DNA of 63,475 nucleotides from Corallococcus interemptor (GTDB lineage Bacteria > Myxococcota > Myxococcia > Myxococcales > Myxococcaceae), in assembly GCF_003668875.1 (NCBI RefSeq), contig NZ_RAWM01000043.1, positions 1 to 63,475 on the forward strand, written 5' to 3'. The position numbers were made by a program, and so were the translations under genes. This document shows, piece after piece, positions 34,471 through 41,900 of the stretch; the stretch's first letter is position 1; every line of letters begins with the position of its first letter. The notes under the pieces were generated by a model. It made no database searches, was not told where the DNA came from, and was given only the letters and a program-made list of their open reading frames with translations.

Positions 34471-35958
34471 TCAGCCCCGGAGTCCCCGGGGCACCAGCAC
34501 GCGCGCCACCGCCTCGAAGAGGCCGCTGACCCCCAGCGCGAGCACCGCCGCGGGCACCGCGCCTTCCAGGATGAGCCCCACGTCGTCCAGCCGGATGCCG
34601 GTGAGGATGGGCTGGCCGTAGCCGCCCGCGCCCACCAGCGCGCCCAGTGTGGCGGTGCCCACGTTGATGACCGCCGCCGTCTGGATGCCCGCGAGGATGG
34701 ACGCCGCGGCCATGGGCAGCTCGATGCGCCACAGCCTGGCGCCGGACGGCAGGCCGAGCGCCCGAGCGGACTCGCGCACCTCCCACGGGATGCCCTGCAG
34801 CCCCGCCGCCGTGTTCCGCACGATGGGCAGCAGGCTGTAGAGGAACAGCGCCGCGATGGCCGGCTTCGAGCCGATACCCAACAGCGGAATCATGAACACC
34901 AGCAGCGCCAGCGACGGCACCGTCTGGATGACGCTGGAGAGGCCCAGCACGCCCTGCCCCAGGCGCGGACGGCGCGCGGCCACCACGCCCAGCGGGATGG
35001 CCAGCGCGATGGCCGCCACCAGTGACAGCCCCACGAGGAACAGGTGCTCGCGCGTGCGCTGCCAGAGGCGCGCGCCCCGCCCGTCCGAGCGCACCTCCGC
35101 CGCCAGGCCCATTGTCGCCCGGAGGAAGCCCGCGGCGACCTGTGCTTCCGGCATGCGCTCCAGCCGCGCGCGGGCGTTGAGCTGGACCATCTTCGCCTCC
35201 GTCAGCGAGCCCTCCAGCCGGCGCAGCGCCTGGACCACTCGAGGCGCGCGGGTCTCCAGGTCCGCGCGGTACAGGAGCACGGCGTCGTACGCGGGGAAGT
35301 GGTGCCGGTCATCCTCCAGCACGCGCAAGCCATAGGCGGCGATCTCCGCGTCCGTGGAGTACAGGTCCGTGAGCTGGATCGCTCCGCTCTCCATGCCCCG
35401 GTACGCCAGGTCGTGGTCCAGGCCGCGCACGTCGCGCTGGGGCAGGCCGTACGCGTCACGCAGCGCGGGCCAGCCGTCGCCCCGCTGCATGAACTCGTTG
35501 CTGAAGCCCACGCGCAGCCCCGGGTGCGCCCTCAAATCAGAGATGCGGCGGATGCCCAGCCGCTGGGCCTCCGCTTCCTTCATGCCCAGCGCGTACGTGT
35601 TGTTGAAGCCCAGCGGCGCGCTCATCCGCAGGCCCTCGCCCGCGAGCGCCTTCATCAGCGCCACGTCGTCCGGCAGCGCGCGGCCCACGAGCAGCTCCTG
35701 GCGCAGCGTGCCGGTGTACTCGGGATAGACGTCCAGCTCGCCCCGGCGCAGCGCCTCCCACAGCACCGTGGTGCCGCCCAGCTCGCGCCGGTGCGAGGCT
35801 CGCGCGCCCGCGTCCTTCGCCACCTGCGTCACCATCTCCCCGAGGATGACGGACTCGGTGAACTTCTTGGACCCCACGCGCACCTGGGGCCCGCCGTCGT
35901 CGGTGCTCGTGCACGCGACGCCCCACAGCAGCAACGCCAACGCCAGCGCGCGCGTCAT
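34471..35958 (-). CDS. Osmoprotectant-type ABC transporter, fused substrate-binding protein and permease
   Basis: A 495-aa protein that joins two usually separate parts of a glycine-betaine/choline/carnitine-type (OpuC-like) importer. Residues 1-275 are a type II periplasmic binding protein: lipoprotein-like signal LLLWGVAC, VRVGSKKFTESVILGEMV, ELDVYPEYTG, LGFNNTYALG, VGFSNEFMQRGDGW and LYSTDAEIAAYGLRVLEDDR. Residues 290-490 are a permease with the EAA-like loop (RNTAAGLQGIPWEVRESARALG) and helices before and after. The order binding-protein-then-permease is unusual. Ligand could be an osmolyte or another trimethylated amine. It overlaps the ATPase gene by 4 bases (35955-35958), so the two are translationally coupled. 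Confidence 0.85.
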   Translation of the reverse strand: MTRALALALLLWGVACTSTDDGGPQVRVGSKKFTESVILGEMVTQVAKDAGARASHRRELGGTTVLWEALRRGELDVYPEYTGTLRQELLVGRALPDDVALMKALAGEGLRMSAPLGFNNTYALGMKEAEAQRLGIRRISDLRAHPGLRVGFSNEFMQRGDGWPALRDAYGLPQRDVRGLDHDLAYRGMESGAIQLTDLYSTDAEIAAYGLRVLEDDRHHFPAYDAVLLYRADLETRAPRVVQALRRLEGSLTEAKMVQLNARARLERMPEAQVAAGFLRATMGLAAEVRSDGRGARLWQRTREHLFLVGLSLVAAIALAIPLGVVAARRPRLGQGVLGLSSVIQTVPSLALLVFMIPLLGIGSKPAIAALFLYSLLPIVRNTAAGLQGIPWEVRESARALGLPSGARLWRIELPMAAASILAGIQTAAVINVGTATLGALVGAGGYGQPILTGIRLDDVGLILEGAVPAAVLALGVSGLFEAVARVLVPRGLRG

Positions 35959-36704
35959 CCCGGCCTCCGCAGCGGCAGCGGGCGCTGCGCCTGGATGAAC
36001 CGCGTGACGAACGGATCCGCGGGCCGCGACTCCAGCGCGTCCAGCGTGCCCTGCTGCACCACCTGGCCGTCGCGCATCAGCACGATGCCGTCCCCCAGGA
36101 AGGCGGCCTCCGCCAGGTCGTGGGTGACGAGCACCACCGTCTTGCCCAACCGCTCGAAGATGCCGCGCAGGTCCGCCTGGAGGTCATGGCGCACCAGCGG
36201 ATCCAACGCGCCCAGCGGCTCATCCAGGAGCAGCACGTCCGGGTCCAGCATCAGCGCGCGCATCAACGCCACGCGCTGCCGCTGGCCTCCGGAGAGCTCG
36301 CTGGGAAACCGCTCCAGTGCATCGGAGGGCAGGCGCGTCAGGTCCATCAATTGGGCCAGGCGCTCGCGGATCCGCGCCTCCGGCCAGCGCAGGTGCCTCG
36401 CCATCAACGTGACGTTCCGCTCGCCGGTGAGGTGCGGGAACAGGCCGCCGCCCTGGAGCGCGTAGCCCACGCGGCGGCGCACGGCGAGCAGCGCGTCCTC
36501 GTCCGAAGGCAGGGGCTGGCCGTCGAACACCACGCGCCCCGTGTCGGGCCGCAGCAGGCCGTTGAGCAGCCGCAGCAGCGTGGACTTCCCGCAGCCGCTG
36601 GGCCCGATGAGCACCGTGGTGGCGCCCCTGGGCAGCTTCAAGTCCAGCGGGTGCAGGGCCTGCGCTTCACCCAAGCGCTTGGACACACCTTCCAGGAGGA
36701 ACAC
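35955..36704 (-). CDS. ABC transporter ATP-binding protein (OpuA/OpuC type)
   Basis: The 249-aa ATPase subunit of the adjacent osmoprotectant-type importer. Walker A GPSGCGKSTLLRL, Q-loop region YALQGGGLFPHLT, signature LSGGQRQRVALM, Walker B VLLLDEPLGALDP and the H-loop LVTHDLAEAAFL are all present. The start is taken as GTG 36704, with AAGGGA about 10 bases upstream; GTG 36713 is possible, and starts farther upstream overlap the previous gene. No CBS domains follow, unlike the osmosensing OpuA ATPases, so the regulation of this importer probably differs. Upstream lies a lipoprotein gene, possibly in the same operon. Confidence 0.9.
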   Translation of the reverse strand: MFLLEGVSKRLGEAQALHPLDLKLPRGATTVLIGPSGCGKSTLLRLLNGLLRPDTGRVVFDGQPLPSDEDALLAVRRRVGYALQGGGLFPHLTGERNVTLMARHLRWPEARIRERLAQLMDLTRLPSDALERFPSELSGGQRQRVALMRALMLDPDVLLLDEPLGALDPLVRHDLQADLRGIFERLGKTVVLVTHDLAEAAFLGDGIVLMRDGQVVQQGTLDALESRPADPFVTRFIQAQRPLPLRRPG

Positions 36705-36720
36705 GGACGCCACGTCCCTT

Positions 36721-37695
36721 TCAGCGCGGAGCGAACACGCCATTGCAGGCGGGGGGAAAGGGGAAGGTCGCGTTCGCGGGGAGGCTGCAGGCCGCGAACA
36801 GGCCCCAGACCTGCCGCTCCACACCGCCGGCCCAGACCTGGATGTCGCCGCCGCCTTCCGGCGAGGGCGCGGTGAAGCGGGAGCAGCGCGTGGCCAGGCC
36901 CTCCACGTAGCAGTCGCGCAGCTCCACGGGGCTCGCGCCGGGGAGCGCGTCGCGCAGCTCCTCCACGCTCCGGTCGCGCCAGCGCTCCACCTGGGCCGAG
37001 CCCGGCTGCACCGGCAGGAAGACGCTCCAGGAGAAGGTGGACCTGGGGCAGCGGATCCTCCCCGCGCGCGTCGTCGAGTCCGCCAGGTCGCACTCCGCCG
37101 GCAGGTACAGCACCCGCCACGGCAGCCGGGGCGGCGTGATGAGCGCGGACGGGGACAGCGTGTCGCCTTCCGGGTTGCCCCGCGTGGCCAGGTACGCGAA
37201 CAGCTCCAGGCACCGGCCCAGCCCCGCCCGGACCGGCTCGCGCGCCACGCAGCCCAGCTGCCGCACGTGGCCCGCGGAGGGCGTCACCGCCGTCACGTAG
37301 CCGCCCACCGTGCAGGCGCTGTCACCGGAGCACCGCTGCTCGAAGCGCAGGGACGGGTGCGGCTGTCCCGCGAGCGGCAGCTCTCCCCGGGCCTCCGTGA
37401 GGTTCGTGCCCAGCCGGGCCTGGACGCGCTCGCGGCCGGAGTCCACGGCCTGCGCCTCGCTCAGGCCGGCCTGTTCGTGCAGCCACACGGAGAGCGCGCC
37501 GCAGCGGTAGGTGCGCGACGCGGCGCTGTCCGGGACGGGAACACAGCCGTCGAAGAGGTCGCGCGCGTCCTGGACGAAGGGGCCCGAGGGCGTGACGCCC
37601 ACGGCCGGGACCGCGGGCACCACCGGCACGGTCGCCTGACACGCGCCCAGCAGCGTCCCCAGTGCCACCCCCACCGCCGCCAGTGCCGTGCGCAT
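36721..37695 (-). CDS. Hypothetical lipoprotein, 324 aa
   Basis: The ATG at 37695 gives a signal ALAAVGVALGTLLGACQ with a clear lipobox (LLGAC), so the protein should be anchored to a membrane at about residue 20. The mature part has about eight cysteines in scattered pairs, likely disulphides, and motifs such as GCVPVPDSAASRTYRCGALS, VWLHEQAGLSEAQA and RCLELFAYLATRG. No family recognised. It ends 16 bases before the ABC ATPase start, so it may be cotranscribed with the importer. Possible role in the periplasm or on the cell surface. Confidence 0.7.
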   Translation of the reverse strand: MRTALAAVGVALGTLLGACQATVPVVPAVPAVGVTPSGPFVQDARDLFDGCVPVPDSAASRTYRCGALSVWLHEQAGLSEAQAVDSGRERVQARLGTNLTEARGELPLAGQPHPSLRFEQRCSGDSACTVGGYVTAVTPSAGHVRQLGCVAREPVRAGLGRCLELFAYLATRGNPEGDTLSPSALITPPRLPWRVLYLPAECDLADSTTRAGRIRCPRSTFSWSVFLPVQPGSAQVERWRDRSVEELRDALPGASPVELRDCYVEGLATRCSRFTAPSPEGGGDIQVWAGGVERQVWGLFAACSLPANATFPFPPACNGVFAPR

Positions 37696-37776
37696 CCGCG
37701 AGGGATTAGGCGCCGGACCCGGCCGAGTCAACCGGCCCGTCGGCCCGACGCCCACCGCGCTACACACGCGCGGGCC

Positions 37777-38460
37777 CTACTGCTTCTTCATCTGCTTCTC
37801 GAGCTCCTTCGCCTGCGTCTCGTTGCCGCTGACGGTGCGCTCGGTGTCGCTCAGGAGCGCCAGGAAGCTGGCGTCGTTCTTGTACTCCTTGCGGCCCTCC
37901 TTGAGGATGTCCTTGCCCTTCTTCTGGTCCTCCGCGATGCGCGTCAGGAAGGCCTTGTCGAACTCGGGGCCCTGCTTCGCCTGGAGCTTGGTGATCTCCG
38001 CGTTCGTCTCGTCGACGGCCTTGCCCAGCTTCTCGCCGGAGCCCTTCATCTTCTCCTGGTAGCCCTCCTGCACGCCGGAGCCGCCCGTGCCCTGCGCCTC
38101 GGACGTCTGGTTGCTGTCGCTGAGCGCGCTGACCTCCACCTTCTTCTGCTGGGCCCAGTCGCGCAGCTGGCTCTGGCTGTTCTCGTGGTCCTCGCGCAGC
38201 TTGGTGGCGAACTGCTTCACCTGAGGGTCCGTGGCCTGCTGCTCCGCGAGCCGCGCCAGCTTGATCTGCCGGTTGTTGAAGACGGCCAGCTTGCCCACGT
38301 ACTGCACGCGCCTGGCGGCGGCCTCACCCACGGCCTTGCCCTGCTTGCTCTCGTGCTTTTCCTGCTTGGACATGTCCTCCTGGGCGTGGGCCGCGAAGCC
38401 CATCAGCCCCGTCATCACCGCCGCCGTCACCGCCCGCGTCTTCCAATTCGTCTTGCTCAT
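37777..38460 (-). CDS. DUF4142 periplasmic protein
   Basis: A 227-aa protein with signal peptide AVTAAVMTGLMGFAAHAQED and a ferritin-like four-helix DUF4142 domain at residues 55-220. Typical stretches are NNRQIKLARLAEQQATDPQV, VKQFATKLREDHENSQSQL and FLTRIAEDQKKGKDILKEG. Lys and Glu residues dominate; no metal-binding His/Glu set is evident. The function of DUF4142 proteins is unknown, but they are often linked to envelope stress. The purine-rich sequence GGGAGGCAGGGACC lies immediately before the ATG at 38460. Confidence 0.8.
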   Translation of the reverse strand: MSKTNWKTRAVTAAVMTGLMGFAAHAQEDMSKQEKHESKQGKAVGEAAARRVQYVGKLAVFNNRQIKLARLAEQQATDPQVKQFATKLREDHENSQSQLRDWAQQKKVEVSALSDSNQTSEAQGTGGSGVQEGYQEKMKGSGEKLGKAVDETNAEITKLQAKQGPEFDKAFLTRIAEDQKKGKDILKEGRKEYKNDASFLALLSDTERTVSGNETQAKELEKQMKKQ

Positions 38461-38579
38461 GGTCCCTGCCTCCCCCGCCTTCGCGGATGCACGTTTGACG
38501 GGGGCAAGGTGTGGACGCGGAAGCCCGGTGCCAGCATCGCCTGGCCGAGCGCCCCACCCTCGGGGGCAGAGGCCCAAAG

Positions 38580-39578
38580 TCACTCCGCGGGCAGCAGGCC
38601 GCGCACCACCGCGCCGCGCCCCTGCGCCGTGGCCTGGGCCCAGCCGCGCAGCAGCGCCAGCACCTCCGAGGAGAAGCACGGCGTGTCCATCAGCGTGACG
38701 GTGGTGGACGCCCCGCCCGTCTGCGCCTGTTCGAAGCGCGCGGTGAGCCAGCAGGCCCCGGCGCCAACGCCCTCGGGCACCGTGCGCGACACCTCCAGCT
38801 CCAGGAGCGCGGAGGGCCTCAGCCACCCTTCGGCCCAGCGCAGCCGCCGCTCCAGCAGCGCGGCCAGGGGCTCGCCGTCCGCGGACGACAGGGAGGGCAG
38901 GTACACCTCGCGCAGGAAGGGCGGCTCGCGGGTCAGCGCGTGCGCCATGGCGCGCAGCCACAGGCGGCAGTCGCGCAGCACGTCCGCGGAGGGCGCGTCG
39001 AAGGGAGGCAGCGGGTGTCGCGTCGCGGACCGCCGGCTGCCCTTGCGGTCCGCCTCCACCTCCACGAAGGGGGACACGCGCGCGCGGCCCTCCACGGTGC
39101 CGTCCACCTCCAGCCCCAGCCGCTCCAGCCGCGAGCCCCGGGCCAGGCCGCGCCACAGGTCCACGAAGGCCGCCGCCAGCGGCGCCGCGTTCGCGACCGA
39201 GTACGGCCGCCACTCCACGCGCTGACACACCACGCGCGCGGAGGGCACCCGCGCCCCCGGAGGCCCCAGCCCCAGCGTCAGGTCCTCGCCGCCCACCGCC
39301 ACGCGCGTGGCCAGCACGTGCCGCACGGGGCCCTCCAACAGCCACACCCTCAGGGCACCGCGCGGCACCGCGCCCTCCACGTAGCGCGCGCCCAGCAGCC
39401 ACAGCTCGCCCTGGATGAGCACGTCCTCGCCCCGGGGGGCGTGCAGGTTCGGCCGGGAGTCCTGACAGCCCAGCACCCAGGCCCCGCGGCCCTCCTGGAC
39501 CCAGCGCACCCGAAGGCCCTCCGGCAACGCCTCCAAAGCGCGCCGCGTGGCCTCCGCCTCGCTCATTCCCTCCGCCAT
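38580..39578 (-). CDS. Hypothetical protein, 332 aa
   Basis: A soluble protein rich in Arg, Leu and Val, with no signal peptide, membrane segment or recognised motif. Stretches such as VRWVQEGRGAWVLG and LLGARYVEGAVPRGALRVWL suggest a beta-rich first half; the second half is helical. It follows the HExxH-transpeptidase-SpoIID gene by 48 bases on the same strand and may be its operon-distal neighbour, but no link of function can be shown. The C-terminus contains GWAQATAQGRGAVVRGLLP. Confidence 0.6.
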   Translation of the reverse strand: MAEGMSEAEATRRALEALPEGLRVRWVQEGRGAWVLGCQDSRPNLHAPRGEDVLIQGELWLLGARYVEGAVPRGALRVWLLEGPVRHVLATRVAVGGEDLTLGLGPPGARVPSARVVCQRVEWRPYSVANAAPLAAAFVDLWRGLARGSRLERLGLEVDGTVEGRARVSPFVEVEADRKGSRRSATRHPLPPFDAPSADVLRDCRLWLRAMAHALTREPPFLREVYLPSLSSADGEPLAALLERRLRWAEGWLRPSALLELEVSRTVPEGVGAGACWLTARFEQAQTGGASTTVTLMDTPCFSSEVLALLRGWAQATAQGRGAVVRGLLPAE

Positions 39579-39626
39579 TGGGCCCCTCGCACCAAACAGC
39601 GCTACGGTATTCTTCCGTAATAGCTG

Positions 39627-41897
39627 TTACTCGCGGCCCGTGTCAGCAGGTTTTTCACGGTTTCCCGGGTGGGTAAAGCGGAACCCGGCTCCGAAAGCGC
39701 GCTCCAGGAGGGCGTCGCTGGAGAGGCCGGGGCTGGCCTTGGCGGCTTCGACGTCCAGGCCTTCGCCGTGGCCCCGGCCCTGGCCCTCGAAGCGGACCTG
39801 GGGTCCGTCGAAGGAGGCGCGCTGGGGACAGGAGGGGAGCTTCAGGCCGGCGCGCAGCGTGTCGCACGGGAGGGAGCGCGCGTCCTCGTAAGGGGCGGCG
39901 GGGGTGCCTTCGGTGCGCAGGTAGCGCACGCGGCCGGACTCGAAGCGCAGCGAGACGAGGTTCGTGCCCAGCAGGGCCTCCACCTCCGAGCGGGGGCGGA
40001 CCTCGCTCCACGGGGTGGATCCGCCCTGCGAGAAGGTGAGCCACGCGTCCCATTTCAGGGGCGGGAGCTGGAGGGCGCGGGACTCCTCCGGGCGGATGCG
40101 CACGGTGCCCCGGAAGGCCTGGCAGTGGGTGGTGTCGCAGAGGGCGCGGCCGGCGTGGCGCGAGTCGGCGTGGCGCTCGTTGTGCGCGGCGACGCGGGCC
40201 AGCGCGATGCGGGCTTCGCCCTGGAGGGTGACGTCCTCGGCGGCGACGACGCCGGCGGTGTACTGCACGCGCGTGGTGCGGAAGACGAAGTCGGATCCAC
40301 GCCGGGCCTTGAGCGCGCTGGGCGTGGTGGGCACGCCGGGTGGAGGGCGGTACGGAGGCGGCGTGGACCAGGTGAAGACGCCCGCGTAGTCGCGGCCGCC
40401 GTCGGGGCCGTCCGGGAAGCGCACGCGCCAGGGACTGCCGAGGCAGACGGCGGGCCCCTTCGAGGTGAGCGCGTCCAGGCGCGAGAAGTCCGGCGGCGCG
40501 GCGCGTGGTTTGCCGTCCTCCAGGGAGAAGCCCGCGCCCGAGCAACGGGCCTCCACGGTCGCGGAGGGCAGCAGGCCGAGCACCTGCACGCGCGCGGCCT
40601 CCAGCCCCGCCTGCCGGCGCACGCGGGTGAGGAGCGCGGGGAGCTCATCCACGAAGTGCCGGGGCATCTTGCCCGGGCGCACGATGACGGCGACGAGGTC
40701 CGCGTCCACGGCGGCGATCCATCCGAGCTGGGGACGGCTCGCGGCGTCGCGCACCGTGCCTGTCTTGGTGGCGACGCCCTTGAGCGCCTTCGACGTGGAG
40801 AGGCCGCTGAGCGTGCCTTCGTCCACGTTGCCGGTGAGCAGCGCGAGCACGTCCGGCCGGGCCTCCGCGAGCAGCCGGTATGCCTGCGCCATGCCCCACG
40901 GAGAAAGCCCATGCGCGGAGCGAAGCCCGATGGCCTCCGTCATGTCCGAGGGCAGACCCGTGAGCCCCACCGCGGACAGCACCGGTCCCCAGACACCGAA
41001 GGCCTTGGGAGCAAGGCCCGTGGCCTCCCAGTCCAGGAACCAGCCGTTGCACGAGCGCAGGAGCGCGAGCCGCGCATCGACCTTCGGAGGAAGGCCCACG
41101 CCACAGGCCCACTCCTGCACGCCCCTGCGCGGCGCGAGCAGCGGCGGCGCATCTCCCGCCGCGTACAGGAACGGCTTGAGCGCGGAGCCGTAGGGCACGG
41201 CGCGGCGCACGTCTCCCTCCGAGAACAACACCTCCCCTGAGTGCCGGCTCACCACCACCGTGGCCGCCTCGGGCGCGAGCACCGCCACGTCCGCCAGCTC
41301 CTCCACCGTCAGCGGCGCGGCCCACCGCGCTCCGTCGTGACACTGGCGCAGCCTGCGCGTCAGCGCGGCGGGGAAGCCCGTGTGCTCTCCCAGGATGCGG
41401 GCCAGTCCCCTCCTCGCTCGCGTCGTGTCCATCGCGGGGGCGTTCGCCACCGCCTGCGCCGCGCTCGACAGGGATTGATAGGGACCGTCCCGCCACGCAG
41501 GCAGCTCACCGCTCACCGTCAGCGCGAAGGCTTCGTGAAAGAGCCGGTCCTCGCTGGACGCGGGACAGGCCCACCACAGCAGCTGATGCGCCAGCTCATG
41601 CCGCAGCGCCGTGCGCGTCCTCGCGTCCAGCACGCCGGGCGTGTTCTGCCGCAGCTCCACCAGGCCGGGCCGTCCCTGCGCGTTGCGCTCGGGCGGAAGC
41701 GCCGTGCCCTTCTGGAGCGTCACGGTGGCGGGGGCCCGCCGCGGAAGGCCGCCCGCCTGCGCCGTGTACTGCGCCTCCAACGACGCCCAGGCGGCCTGGG
41801 CCTCGCGGCGCAGGTCCTGCTCGGGCGTCACGTCCCCCCGCGTGACGAAGGTGGGCGAAGCCGACAACACCACGGCGACGGCGACGGCCCACCCCAT
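39627..41897 (-). CDS. YfaQ-like secreted multidomain enzyme: HExxH domain, transpeptidase, SpoIID
   Basis: A 756-aa secreted protein in the position of yfaQ (DUF2300). The N-terminal signal ends near residue 18. Three sets of catalytic motifs follow. First, LRHELAHQLLWW (His100, Glu101, His104) with a downstream HEAF (Glu122) looks like a gluzincin zinc-peptidase fold. Second, YGSALKPF (Ser238, Lys241), RSCNGW (Ser282-Asn284) and TKTGTVRD (Lys378-Gly380) are the complete SxxK, SxN and KTG triad of penicillin-binding transpeptidases. Third, GVVAAE (Glu554), ALCDTTHCQAFRG and GQGRGHGEGL match SpoIID-type lytic transglycosylases. It starts 3 bases after the macroglobulin gene stop. A peptidoglycan-remodelling role is inferred; no activity is proven. 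Confidence 0.8.
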   Translation of the reverse strand: MGWAVAVAVVLSASPTFVTRGDVTPEQDLRREAQAAWASLEAQYTAQAGGLPRRAPATVTLQKGTALPPERNAQGRPGLVELRQNTPGVLDARTRTALRHELAHQLLWWACPASSEDRLFHEAFALTVSGELPAWRDGPYQSLSSAAQAVANAPAMDTTRARRGLARILGEHTGFPAALTRRLRQCHDGARWAAPLTVEELADVAVLAPEAATVVVSRHSGEVLFSEGDVRRAVPYGSALKPFLYAAGDAPPLLAPRRGVQEWACGVGLPPKVDARLALLRSCNGWFLDWEATGLAPKAFGVWGPVLSAVGLTGLPSDMTEAIGLRSAHGLSPWGMAQAYRLLAEARPDVLALLTGNVDEGTLSGLSTSKALKGVATKTGTVRDAASRPQLGWIAAVDADLVAVIVRPGKMPRHFVDELPALLTRVRRQAGLEAARVQVLGLLPSATVEARCSGAGFSLEDGKPRAAPPDFSRLDALTSKGPAVCLGSPWRVRFPDGPDGGRDYAGVFTWSTPPPYRPPPGVPTTPSALKARRGSDFVFRTTRVQYTAGVVAAEDVTLQGEARIALARVAAHNERHADSRHAGRALCDTTHCQAFRGTVRIRPEESRALQLPPLKWDAWLTFSQGGSTPWSEVRPRSEVEALLGTNLVSLRFESGRVRYLRTEGTPAAPYEDARSLPCDTLRAGLKLPSCPQRASFDGPQVRFEGQGRGHGEGLDVEAAKASPGLSSDALLERAFGAGFRFTHPGNREKPADTGRE

Positions 41898-41900
41898 GGG

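Noticed and set aside
36541..39225. An 894-codon plus-strand open frame
   Set aside because: Antisense to the ABC ATPase, lipoprotein and DUF4142 genes and without recognisable domains.
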